Position numbers and translations under genes: made by a program
Notes under the pieces: model-generated
What the model was told of the DNA's origin: nothing
Database searches by the model: none
Seen by the model: the letters and a program-made list of their open reading frames with translations, nothing else
Shown here: piece after piece, positions 20,366-28,885 of the stretch
Layout: each line of letters opens with the position of its first letter
Position numbering within the stretch: position 1 is the first letter of the stretch
NCBI RefSeq assembly: GCF_000725125.1
Contig: NZ_JFCB01000012.1
Coordinates: 1-64,000 of the forward strand
DNA from: Streptomyces toyocaensis
Lineage (GTDB): Bacteria; Actinomycetota; Actinomycetes; Streptomycetales; Streptomycetaceae
Direction of reading: 5' to 3'
DNA length: 64,000 nt

Positions 20366-21423
20366 GAACTCGCTACCTCCCGCAGTCGCTCGGCCGCGCG
20401 CTCCGGCGGCACGTCGTTGATGAACACGTTCATGCCGGACTCGGAGCCCGCGAGGAACTTCAGCTTGCCGGACGTGCGGCGGATGGTGAAAAGCTCCAGA
20501 TGGAGCGCGAAGTCGTCACGCGTGACGCCGTCGAACTCCTCCAGCGCGCCGAACGGTGCCTGGTGCCAGGCCGCGATGTAGGGCGTCGGCGGCTCGTCCG
20601 CCCCGAAGATCCGGTCGAAGCGCTTCAGGAGTTCCAGATACACCCGGGGGAACTCCGTGCGCGCCGCCTCCTCGAGACCGAGCAGGTCGGGCACCCGGCG
20701 CCGGGGGTAGAGATGGACCTCGTAGGGCCAGTGCGCCGCGTACGGCACGAAGGCCACCCAGTGTTCACCCTCCAGGACGATCCGCCCGCCCGACGTTTCC
20801 CGCCGCACCACGGCGTCGAACAGGTTCTCCCCGCCGGTCGCCTCCTTGTGCGCGGCCACTTGGCGCAGCATCAGGGCGGTGCGGGGGGTGGTGAAAGGGT
20901 AGGCGTAGATCTGCCCGTGCGGGTGCTGGAGGGTGACGCCGATCTCGGCCCCCCGGTTCTCGAAGCAGAACACCTGTTCAACGGAGGGCAGATGCGACAG
21001 CTCGGACGTCCGGTCGGTCCAGGCATCCAGCACCAGCCGCGCCTGCCGCTCGCCCAGGCCGGCGAAGGAGGCGTGGTGGTCGGAGGTGAAGCAGACGACC
21101 TCGCACCTGCCCGAGTCCCCGGCGAGCGAGGGGAACCGGTTCTCGAAGACCACCACGTCGTAGGACGCGTCGGGGATCTCGCTCAGCCGCTCACCCTCGG
21201 AGGGGCACAGCGGGCACTCGTCGGCCGGCGGGTGGTACGTACGCCCCTGACGGTGCGAGGCCACGGCGACCGCGTCGCCCAGCAGCGGGTCGCGGCGGAT
21301 CTCGGAGGTGGTGACGGTGGCGTCCAGCGGACGGCGGTCCACGGCGTCCCGCACGGTGTCGTCGGCGAGGTCGTAGTAGATGAGCTCGCGACCGTCGGCC
21401 AGTCGGGTCGAGGTCTTCTTCAC
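20362..21423 (-). CDS. galT: Galactose-1-phosphate uridylyltransferase
   Basis: This encodes 353 residues from GTG 21423 with GAGGAG upstream. It exchanges UMP between UDP-glucose and galactose-1-phosphate. The zinc-site Cys pair is [17 protein letters not shown] follows, and the nucleophilic His lies in [15 protein letters not shown] second half-site runs through [10 protein letters not shown] and HLELFTIRR. It is first in the galTEK operon. The upstream region carries two TGTTTGAT repeats and a shared palindrome. Confidence 0.96.
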   Translation of the reverse strand: MKKTSTRLADGRELIYYDLADDTVRDAVDRRPLDATVTTSEIRRDPLLGDAVAVASHRQGRTYHPPADECPLCPSEGERLSEIPDASYDVVVFENRFPSLAGDSGRCEVVCFTSDHHASFAGLGERQARLVLDAWTDRTSELSHLPSVEQVFCFENRGAEIGVTLQHPHGQIYAYPFTTPRTALMLRQVAAHKEATGGENLFDAVVRRETSGGRIVLEGEHWVAFVPYAAHWPYEVHLYPRRRVPDLLGLEEAARTEFPRVYLELLKRFDRIFGADEPPTPYIAAWHQAPFGALEEFDGVTRDDFALHLELFTIRRTSGKLKFLAGSESGMNVFINDVPPERAAERLREVASS

Positions 21424-21460
21424 TGCCGCACTCCTCTGCACCCACCAGTCATCCAACAGA

Positions 21461-21515
21461 ATCAAACATAACACGTCACAACTCACCAGCGCATCGCGTT
21501 CATCACGATCAAACA
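21461..21515 (-). promoter_or_regulatory. Paired TGTTTGAT repeats in the galT promoter region
   Basis: Read on the minus strand, TGTTTGAT occurs at 21508-21515 and again at 21461-21468, 47 bp apart, in an AT-rich island upstream of galT. Such TTTGA-type direct repeats resemble sites of DeoR-family sugar regulators. The regulator is not in the window. Confidence 0.5.
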
Positions 21516-21531
21516 AAAAACGTCAGCGAAC

Positions 21532-21550
21532 GTGTTCACTCAGTGAACAC
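21532..21550. promoter_or_regulatory. Perfect palindrome between galT and the symporter gene
   Basis: GTGTTCACT-C-AGTGAACAC is a 19-bp perfect inverted repeat, 50 bp before the symporter ATG and about 110 bp from the galT start. It is a likely operator shared by or dividing the two divergent units. Confidence 0.6.
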
Positions 21551-21599
21551 AGAGGCGTAGGTTCCGCACCGGATCAGTTCGCGAACGAAGCGAGTGTGT

Positions 21600-23279
21600 A
21601 TGCAAACCCCCACATACCTGGCCGCAGAGCTCCGACTCCCCACCAACTGGCTGGACTACACGATCCTCGGGATCTACTTCGTCGTGGTGCTGGGCATCGG
21701 TTTCGCCGCCCGCCGCTCGGTCAAGACCAGCCTCGACTTCTTCCTCTCCGGCCGCTCCCTGCCCGCCTGGGTCACCGGCCTCGCCTTCATCGCGGCGAAC
21801 CTCGGCGCGACCGAGATCCTCGGCATGGCGGCCAACAGCGCCCAGTACGGCGTCTACACGACCCACTGGTACTGGATCGGCGCCATCCCCGCGATGGTGT
21901 TCCTGGGCCTGGTCATGATGCCGTTCTACTACGGCAGCAAGGTCCGCTCGGTCCCCGAGTTCCTGCTGCTGCGCTTCGACAAGGCGGCGCACCTGCTCAG
22001 CTCGATCCTCTTCGCCGCGGCCGCCATCCTGATCGCGGGCGTCAACCTCTACGCCCTCGCGATCGTCGTCGAGGCCCTCCTGGGCTGGCCGCAGTGGGTG
22101 GCGATCGTCGTCGCGGGCTTCTTCGTCCTGGCCTACATCACCCTGGGCGGCCTGTCCTCGGCGATCTACAACGAGGTCCTGCAGTTCTTCGTCATCCTGG
22201 CCGCCCTCATCCCGATCACCGTCCTCGGCCTCAAGAGCGTCGGCGGCTGGGACGGCCTGTCCGACTCCCTGACCGAGTCACGCGGCGGCGACTTCATGAC
22301 CGCGTGGGGCGGCACCGGCATCGGCAGCGACAACCCGCTCGGTGCCAACTGGCTGACCATCATCCTCGGCCTCGGCTTCGTCCTCTCGTTCGGCTACTGG
22401 ACGACGAACTTCGCCGAGGTGCAGCGCGCCCTGTCCGCCAAGAACCTCTCGGCGGCCCAGCGCACCCCCCTCATCGCCGCGTTCCCGAAGATCTTCATCG
22501 TGTTCCTGGTGATGATCCCGGGCCTGGTGGCGGCGGTCCTGGTCCCGAAGCTCGGCACCGGCGGCTCGGACCTGCAGTACAACGACGCGATCCCGTACCT
22601 CATGCAGCGGCTCCTGCCCAACGGCGTGCTGGGCATCGCCGTGACCGGCCTGCTGGCCGCGTTCATGGCGGGCATGGCGGCGAACGTCTCGTCCTTCAAC
22701 ACCGTCTTCACCGCCGACATCTGGGCCAAGTACGTGGTCAAGCACCGCGAGGACGCGTACTACGTCCGCTTCGGCCGCCTGATCACCGCGATCGGCGTGC
22801 TCGCCTCCATCGGCACGGCGTTCCTGGCCAGCTCCTTCTCCAACATCATGAGCTACCTCCAGACGCTGTTCTCCTTCTTCAACGTGCCGATGTTCGTGGT
22901 CTTCATCATCGGCATGTTCTGGAAGCGCGCGTCCATGAAGTCGGGCTTCTGGGGCCTGATCGCCGGCACCACCGCCGCGATGGTCAACTACTTCGTCATC
23001 TACAAGCAGGGCATCATCGACATCCCCACCGACCAGGGCGCCAACTTCGTCTCCGCGATCGCGGGCTTCGTCGCGGGCGCGGTGGTCATGGTCGCCGTGT
23101 CGCTGTTCACCGCGCCCAAGCCGGCCGAGGAACTGGAGGGCCTGGTCTACGGCACGCGCTCCCCCGGCATGGCGGAGCCGCCCGCGGAGGGCGACGACGC
23201 GTGGTACCGCAAGCCGGCGCTGCTCGGCTGGGGCGCGGTGATTCTGGCTGCCGCCTGCTACATCCCGTTCTCGTTCTGA
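21600..23279 (+). CDS. Sodium:solute symporter (SSS family), probable sugar uptake
   Basis: This encodes 559 residues from ATG 21600 (GTG 21594 also possible; ribosome site weak). About 13-14 membrane helices are visible, the first at about 17-38. SSS hallmarks include FFLSGRSLPAWVTGLAFIAANLGATEI in the first inverted repeat and GLLAAFMAGMAANVSSFNTVFTADIW around the Na2 site in helix 8. SglT-type members move sugars with Na+. Divergence from galTEK across a common control region suggests galactose or glucose as substrate; this is inference. A small membrane-protein gene follows 21 bp later. Confidence 0.9.
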   Translation: MQTPTYLAAELRLPTNWLDYTILGIYFVVVLGIGFAARRSVKTSLDFFLSGRSLPAWVTGLAFIAANLGATEILGMAANSAQYGVYTTHWYWIGAIPAMVFLGLVMMPFYYGSKVRSVPEFLLLRFDKAAHLLSSILFAAAAILIAGVNLYALAIVVEALLGWPQWVAIVVAGFFVLAYITLGGLSSAIYNEVLQFFVILAALIPITVLGLKSVGGWDGLSDSLTESRGGDFMTAWGGTGIGSDNPLGANWLTIILGLGFVLSFGYWTTNFAEVQRALSAKNLSAAQRTPLIAAFPKIFIVFLVMIPGLVAAVLVPKLGTGGSDLQYNDAIPYLMQRLLPNGVLGIAVTGLLAAFMAGMAANVSSFNTVFTADIWAKYVVKHREDAYYVRFGRLITAIGVLASIGTAFLASSFSNIMSYLQTLFSFFNVPMFVVFIIGMFWKRASMKSGFWGLIAGTTAAMVNYFVIYKQGIIDIPTDQGANFVSAIAGFVAGAVVMVAVSLFTAPKPAEELEGLVYGTRSPGMAEPPAEGDDAWYRKPALLGWGAVILAAACYIPFSF

Positions 23280-23300
23280 CCGCGGGAGGATGGAGAGACC

Positions 23301-23612
23301 ATGTCCGAGCACTACTCCGAGCGTGATCTCCAGCGGGAGATCACCGAACTGGAGACCAAGTCCGCGACGGCCGCCCGGCTGTTCGACATCCGGCGGATCA
23401 TCGGTGGGCTGTTCGTCGTGTACGGCGTCATCGTCACGATCGCGGGCTTCACCGCGTCCGACGCGGACATCGACAAGGCGCAGGGCGTCAACATCAACCT
23501 CTGGACGGGGCTGGGGATGCTGATCCTCGGCCTGCTGTTCCTGCTGTGGCTCAAACTCCGCCCGACGGCTCCGCCACCGCCGGATGTCCTGCCGGACGAG
23601 CGGGAGGAGTGA
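23301..23612 (+). CDS. Small membrane protein downstream of the symporter
   Basis: This encodes 103 residues with GGGAGGATGGAGAG upstream of ATG 23301. An amphipathic helix (about 5-28) precedes two membrane spans (about 34-52 and 68-86). The C-terminus is Pro/Asp/Glu-rich (APPPPDVLPDEREE). Its 21-bp spacing indicates co-transcription with the symporter, and it may be an accessory subunit. No named family is recognised. Confidence 0.8.
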   Translation: MSEHYSERDLQREITELETKSATAARLFDIRRIIGGLFVVYGVIVTIAGFTASDADIDKAQGVNINLWTGLGMLILGLLFLLWLKLRPTAPPPPDVLPDEREE

Positions 23613-24016
23613 CGGACCGCTCCGCGTGGTGGTGGGCCGGGGGTGTTCGCGCGGCCCGGCGCCAACGGGGTGCCGTCGCGCCCGCCCTCCCCCATCGCCC
23701 CAGCGGCACGACTGCCCGCGGAAACGGCAGACGCGGCACGACTGCCCGCGGGAACGCGGGAGCGGCGGGCGCGGCAGCCTGCGGAGACAGCGGGGGCGGC
23801 GGCCCGCGGAAGCGGTGGCAGGCGCGTACGGCGCGGAGCGCGGGGTGCGGTGGGCGTGGGACAGCCGCCTACGGCGGGAAGGGGGCGGGGCGGGGGTGTG
23901 CGCCCGCAGCGGCTGGTGCGAACAAGCACCCCGCACCTCCACCGGGCGACCCGGTCGCGCCGGTCCGAGGACGGACACCCCCGACCCGACCCCGACCCAC
24001 CCACCACCCGTAGGCG
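23613..24016. other. 404-bp GC-rich gene-free stretch with short tandem repeats
   Basis: No convincing gene is present. Two copies of GCGGCACGACTGCCCGCGG (23703-23721, 23733-23751) recur with a 30-bp period, followed by degenerate GC-rich copies. Both flanking genes point into it, so it is the 3' space of convergent units. Confidence 0.5.
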
Positions 24017-24688
24017 CTACCCGAGCGGGCCCGCCCGGTCCAGCAGGCCCGTCCGGGCGGCCAGCGCCGCCGCCTCCAGGCGCGACCCCACGCCCAGTTT
24101 CATCAGCACCCGCTGCACATGCGTCCGCGCCGTGGACGGCGCGATCCCCATCCCCGCCGCGATCATCCGGGTGTCCTCCCCCTCAGCCACCCGCACCAGC
24201 ACCTCCACCTCCCGAGGCGTCAGCATCTGCAGCAGCCGCTGCCCCTCGTCGTCCGGCTGCGCCGCGGGATTCAGCAGCTCCCCGAACGCCCCCTGCAACA
24301 ACTGCGGCGCCACCGCCGCCTCCCCCGCCCGCGCCTTCATGATCGCCCGCTCGACGCCCTCGATGCGCTCGTCGTGCCGCACGTATCCCGACGCCCCCGC
24401 CGCGAACGCCGCCGCGATCCCCCGGGGCGACGGCACCGGCCCCAGCACGACCACCGCCACCTGAGGCCGCTCCCGCTTGATCTTCACCACCGGATCGAAC
24501 GTGCCCGGCTCGGCCGGCGCCGCCGTCCCCAGCAGACACACCTCCGGCGCCCTGCTGATCACCAGATCCGCCGCCCCCACCGCCGGAGCCGCCGCGGCCA
24601 GCACCCGGTGCCCGCGCAGCTTCAGCGCCGAGGCCAGCGCCTCGGCGAGCAGTCGGTGGTCGTCGACCACCAGCAACCGCACACCCAT
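24017..24688 (-). CDS. Atypical LuxR-type response regulator lacking the phospho-acceptor
   Basis: This encodes 223 residues from ATG 24688. It starts like a receiver (LLVVDDHRLLAEAL, D9-D10), but the phospho-acceptor position in VCLLGTAAP is Gly54. The usual conserved Lys after GYV is Arg/His (SGYVRHD). The output domain is standard: LTPREVEVL (156-164) with MIAAGMGIAPSTARTHVQRVLMKLGV. It probably acts without phosphotransfer, by ligand or partner binding. No kinase gene is adjacent. It lies downstream of nothing on its strand and upstream of a long convergent gap. Confidence 0.85.
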   Translation of the reverse strand: MGVRLLVVDDHRLLAEALASALKLRGHRVLAAAAPAVGAADLVISRAPEVCLLGTAAPAEPGTFDPVVKIKRERPQVAVVVLGPVPSPRGIAAAFAAGASGYVRHDERIEGVERAIMKARAGEAAVAPQLLQGAFGELLNPAAQPDDEGQRLLQMLTPREVEVLVRVAEGEDTRMIAAGMGIAPSTARTHVQRVLMKLGVGSRLEAAALAARTGLLDRAGPLG

Positions 24689-24850
24689 CGAACAACCAAC
24701 CCCCCACACCAACACACCCCCGGACCCCCGGATGCCCCCGGAAGCTACACGCTTGTTCGACGTTGCGCTGCCCCTACCGGCGAGAATCGCCCCGGAACGC
24801 CGAAATTCCCGCATTCGGTGGCGATGAGCGCATGATGAGCGGTACGCGCA

Positions 24851-24880
24851 CGGCCCCGTCCCTGAGCAGGGACGGGGCCG
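24851..24880 (-). terminator. Terminator after the beta-propeller operon
   Basis: A perfect 13-bp stem (24851-24863 with 24868-24880) with loop GAGC lies 35 bp past the stop of the minus-strand beta-propeller gene. Confidence 0.85.
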
Positions 24881-24914
24881 CAGAAGGAAACCGCGCGGTA
24901 CGCCGCGCGAACGG

Positions 24915-26825
24915 TCAGCCGGTACCGAACGCGATGACCAGATACTCCTTGTCACCCGTCGAGAAGTCACTGGCGTACACCTTCGACATGTACAGACCTC
25001 CCTGCGAGTACAGGATCTCCGCGGACGTCGGCAGCATCCGCCCCTCGACGTCCCGCACGGACTCCGTCGCCGGGTTCTCCAGGAGCACCGTCTGCTCGAA
25101 GGTCCCCCCGTCGATGCTCACGATCTGCCCGCCCTTGTCGTAGGGCGGACGCTTGTACGCGATCACGTTGCCACCGTCCATCCGCAGCGGAGTGATCTCG
25201 TAGTCGTCACCCGCGTCGGCCCGCTGACCGGTCTGCTTGCCGGTCGCGAGGTCGAACGCCACGACCTCGTTGGTCTGGCCGTAGGAGTCCCCGCTGCTCT
25301 CGTGCTCCTCCGTCGCGATGTACAGCCGGTCGTTGCCGACCGTCAGCCCGGTGCAGTTCTCCATCTTGTAGATGGCGTCGCAGCGGGCCGCGAAGTCGTC
25401 GCCCGGCGCGGAGATGCGCTGGCGCAGCTTGCCGGTCTTGTTGTCGATGGAGAAGAAGTCCGAGATGCCGCTGCCGTCACCGGCGGAGTCACCGACGTCG
25501 GCGGCGACGACCAGCGGGTCGGTGGACACGACGGCGGCGTACTCGATGCCCTCGTCCATCTTGTACTCGGTGACGACGTTCCCGGACTTGGGGTCGATGG
25601 TCTGGATGTGGAGCTGACGCTGCTCGTACGTACCGCACTTGCGGACCGCGACCAGCTTCTGGCCGCCGCCGTACCCGGAGTCGTAGCAGGAGTCGGACGT
25701 CTTGGGCGCCCACAGCTGCTTGCCGGAGGCGATCTCCCAGGCGGCGCCGCCGCTGGTGCTGCCCGCGGCCACGGTGCCGCCGCTGAGGGTGACGTTGTTG
25801 AAGCTGATCGGCATCGTGCCGGACTTGGCGGACTTGGACCACAGCTGCTTGCCCGCCTCCAGGTCGATCACCGCGACCTGGGTGCAGGCCTGCGGCTCTC
25901 CCTTGGCCGGCATCGCCGGCTTGTGGACGATCGCCGTCTTGTTGTCCTCGGTGACGTGCGTGGTCGCGCTGCACACCGGTCCGGGCAGGTCGATCGTCCA
26001 CTTCTGGGTGCCCTTGGCGCGGTCGTAACCGACGATCCCGGCGATGCCGCTCTTGGCGTACACCGTGTCGGTCAGCCAGGAACCGGACGTGTCGATGCTC
26101 GAGACGCCCTTGGGCACCTTGGGCGCGGGCACCTGGAAGAGCACCTTGGAGGCGGTGTCGGCGGGAGCCTTCTCCTTGGCTCCGCCTCCGGAGGAGGAAC
26201 CCCCGGTCCCGCCCCCGCCCTCACCGTTCTTCTCCTCCTTGCCCCCGCCGCCCTCGGCGGTGGTCTTCTTGCCGTCGTCCTTGCCGGAGGCGTACCAGAC
26301 CCCGCCGCCGACGATCAGCGCGATGGCCACGACCGCGGCCACGATGATCGCCATCTGCGCGTTGAACTTCTTCCCGCCTCCCGGCTGCGGCTGCATGGGC
26401 ATGGTCGGCGGCTGCGGATACCCGTACCCGGGCTGCCCGTACGGTCCCGGCTGCTGCGGCTGCCCGTACGGCCCGGGCTGCTGCCCCGGGTACCCGTACC
26501 CGGCGGCCGGCGGCTGCCCCGGATACCCGTACCCCGCGGCCGGCGGCTGCTGCGGGTACCCGTACCCGGGCCCCTGCGGTGCCGCCGGAGGCGCGGCGGA
26601 CGGAGGGCTCTGCGGAGCCTGCGGAGCGTGCGGATACCCGTACCCGGGCTCGGGAGCCTTGTGGAGATCGGGCCCGCCCGCAGGAGCCGACGGTTGCTGC
26701 GGAGGCTGCGCGGGTTGCTGCGAAGCGTTCTGCGGAGGCTGCGCGGGCTGCTGCGACGGATCCTGCGGCGGCCCGAACCCCGGCTGCTGCGGGGGCTGGT
26801 GGGGAGGCGGGGGCGGCTGGGTCAT
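24915..26825 (-). CDS. Membrane-anchored PQQ-like beta-propeller protein (copy 1)
   Basis: This encodes 636 residues. The first 150 are cytoplasmic Pro/Gln/Gly/Tyr-rich repeats (PGYGYPQ, AAGYGYPGQ). A single membrane helix spans 158-180, then a Gly/Lys/Glu linker leads to an extracellular beta-propeller of about 400 residues. Blade motifs include KGTQKWTIDLPG, AGKQLWSKSA and SGKQLWAPKTS, the [DG]GKxLW pattern of PQQ/BamB-like repeats. Several Cys residues probably form disulfides. It may scaffold cell-envelope proteins or sense ligands; no enzyme residues are seen. It is a tandem paralogue of the next gene, with 58 bp between them. Confidence 0.82.
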   Translation of the reverse strand: MTQPPPPPHQPPQQPGFGPPQDPSQQPAQPPQNASQQPAQPPQQPSAPAGGPDLHKAPEPGYGYPHAPQAPQSPPSAAPPAAPQGPGYGYPQQPPAAGYGYPGQPPAAGYGYPGQQPGPYGQPQQPGPYGQPGYGYPQPPTMPMQPQPGGGKKFNAQMAIIVAAVVAIALIVGGGVWYASGKDDGKKTTAEGGGGKEEKNGEGGGGTGGSSSGGGAKEKAPADTASKVLFQVPAPKVPKGVSSIDTSGSWLTDTVYAKSGIAGIVGYDRAKGTQKWTIDLPGPVCSATTHVTEDNKTAIVHKPAMPAKGEPQACTQVAVIDLEAGKQLWSKSAKSGTMPISFNNVTLSGGTVAAGSTSGGAAWEIASGKQLWAPKTSDSCYDSGYGGGQKLVAVRKCGTYEQRQLHIQTIDPKSGNVVTEYKMDEGIEYAAVVSTDPLVVAADVGDSAGDGSGISDFFSIDNKTGKLRQRISAPGDDFAARCDAIYKMENCTGLTVGNDRLYIATEEHESSGDSYGQTNEVVAFDLATGKQTGQRADAGDDYEITPLRMDGGNVIAYKRPPYDKGGQIVSIDGGTFEQTVLLENPATESVRDVEGRMLPTSAEILYSQGGLYMSKVYASDFSTGDKEYLVIAFGTG

Positions 26826-26883
26826 GACGTGAGTACCTCGGTGAAGGGGACGACGGACGGCGGGAAGGTGACGGGAGCGGCGC

Positions 26884-28638
26884 TCACTTGCCGTAGGCGA
26901 GCATCAGCTTCTCCTTCGACTCGTCGTTCCCGGTCAGCCGGGTCGTCGAGATGTAGAAGCGCCCGTCGACCCAGTCGATCGCCTTGCTGAAGAAGCTGTT
27001 CTCGATGTCCGCGACACCCTGCGGGTTCTGCATCAGCTCGGCGGGCTTGTGGCTGCCCCCGGTGAGGGGAAGGGCGACGACCTGGCCGCCCGCGTTGTAC
27101 GAGGGCTCGACGTAGGCGATGAGCTTGCCGTCCTCGGCCTTCATCGGGACCATCGACTCCTGGGCGGGGGAGGACTGCCGCCACCGCTCCTTGCCGTTGT
27201 CGAGGCTGATCGCGACGATCTCGTTGGCACCGGTGGTCGCCTCGGTGGGCAGGTAGAGGGTGTCCCCCTCGACGACGACGCCCTGGCAGCCCTGGAGGTC
27301 GCGCGCGAGGATGGCCCAGCCGCAGCCGGGGTCGAAGTTCTCGTCGACCGCGACCTGCGAGCGCAGCGTGCCGCCGGCGGTGAAGGCGGCGATGTTCCAG
27401 GCCTTCTTGTCGCCGTCCTCGTCCTTGGTCGCGTAGATGACGACCGGGTCGACGGAGAAGGCGCGCTCGACCCTCCAGCCCTTCTCGTACGCGTACGTCC
27501 ACTTGACCTTGCCGGTCTTCGGGTCGAGCTCCCGGACCTCGTCGTGGGCGTTGTCGCCGCCGGCACCGCAGGACGCGACCTGGATCAGCCGCTCACCGCC
27601 CGCGAAGGCGGCGGGGAAGCAGGCTGCGTCGCCGTACCTCTTGGCGTCGAACATCTTCTTGCCGGTACGCACGTCGTAGGCCGTGCCGGACTGCGAGCGG
27701 CCCACCATGAGCGTGTTGCCGGTGAGGGACATCTCGATGGAGAGCGCGGAGTCGAACAGCTCGCCGTCGTCGACCTTCGCCGTCCAGCCCTTCTCGCCGG
27801 TGTCGAGGTCGACGAGCTGGAGCTGGTTGCACTTGGCCCGGTCGCTGCTGCCGCTCATGTACGCGATGACGACCTTGTCGTCGGACGTCTTCTGCGCGGT
27901 GACCGAGCAGATCTTCTGCGGGAAGGCGATGGTCTTCCAGGTGGGCTTGCCGTCACCGACGTTGTAGGCGGACAGCTCCTTGTAGGCCGCCTTCACCGCG
28001 GTCCTGTCGGTGATCCACATGCCGGGGGCGTCGGCGCCGGAACCGGGGGCGTCGGGTGCCTCCTTGTACCAGAGCACCTTGGACTCGCCGTCCTTGCGGC
28101 CCTCGTTGAGGTTCTCCGGGTCCTCGCCGCCGTCGCCGCTGCCGTCACCCGGGTTGACCGGGGCGCCGCCGGAGGTGTCCGGCTTGGGGTCGTCGGTCTG
28201 CTTCGCGACCGGCTTCTCGTCCTTCTTGCCGTCGTCGCCGGAGACGGCCCACACGGTGCCGCCGATCACCAGCAGCGCGGCCACCGCGGCACCGGCAACG
28301 AGGGCGGGCCTGCCCTTGAAGGGGTTGCGGGAACCGGAACCGCCGGGCGGGGTGCCGGGCGCCCCGGGGAACTGCGGCTGCGGGTATCCGTACCCGGGCT
28401 GCCCGTACGGCCCCGGCTGCTGGGGCTGTCCGTAGGGCCCGGAGGCGTACGGGCCGGAGGTGTAGGAGCCCGGCTGCTGGAGAGGCTGCTGCGGATAGCC
28501 GTATCCGGGCTGCGGCGCGCCGGCCGGCGGCCCCTGCGGGGGCGGCGGCGTCTGCGGCGGCCCGAACCCACCGCCCGGCGGCGGATCCTGCGGCGCTCCG
28601 AAGCCACCCTGCGGCGGCTGATTGGGCGGCTGAGTCAT
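26884..28638 (-). CDS. Membrane-anchored PQQ-like beta-propeller protein (copy 2)
   Basis: This encodes 584 residues with the same plan as its neighbour: a Pro/Gly/Gln/Tyr-rich cytoplasmic N-terminus (1-105), one membrane helix at 111-133, an acidic Asp/Gly linker, and an extracellular beta-propeller with blades such as TGEKGWTAKVDDG, TGKVKWTYAYEKG and GKERWRQSSPAQ. It is first in a two-gene operon with copy 1. The duplicated, diverged pair suggests two related ligands or partners. No catalytic residues are visible and the function is unknown. Confidence 0.82.
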   Translation of the reverse strand: MTQPPNQPPQGGFGAPQDPPPGGGFGPPQTPPPPQGPPAGAPQPGYGYPQQPLQQPGSYTSGPYASGPYGQPQQPGPYGQPGYGYPQPQFPGAPGTPPGGSGSRNPFKGRPALVAGAAVAALLVIGGTVWAVSGDDGKKDEKPVAKQTDDPKPDTSGGAPVNPGDGSGDGGEDPENLNEGRKDGESKVLWYKEAPDAPGSGADAPGMWITDRTAVKAAYKELSAYNVGDGKPTWKTIAFPQKICSVTAQKTSDDKVVIAYMSGSSDRAKCNQLQLVDLDTGEKGWTAKVDDGELFDSALSIEMSLTGNTLMVGRSQSGTAYDVRTGKKMFDAKRYGDAACFPAAFAGGERLIQVASCGAGGDNAHDEVRELDPKTGKVKWTYAYEKGWRVERAFSVDPVVIYATKDEDGDKKAWNIAAFTAGGTLRSQVAVDENFDPGCGWAILARDLQGCQGVVVEGDTLYLPTEATTGANEIVAISLDNGKERWRQSSPAQESMVPMKAEDGKLIAYVEPSYNAGGQVVALPLTGGSHKPAELMQNPQGVADIENSFFSKAIDWVDGRFYISTTRLTGNDESKEKLMLAYGK

Positions 28639-28885
28639 CAGCGCGTTCCCCCTTGCTCACTGATTTTTAGCCACGCCCTGAGGTACGTGAGGAACCCAGA
28701 GTCGTCTTCAGACAGTTGTCAGACGGCTCTTTCTATCACCCGGTACCGACACGCCACCGGGCCGCGTCCGCCCCTGTTCCCAAGGGAGGACCGGCCCGTG
28801 ATGCGCCCGTTACTGACCTTCACGCCGTCTCCACGCGGCGCGCGCTCCGGCCCGCTCCGGCGCGCGGCGGGGTCCGTACGCCGGG

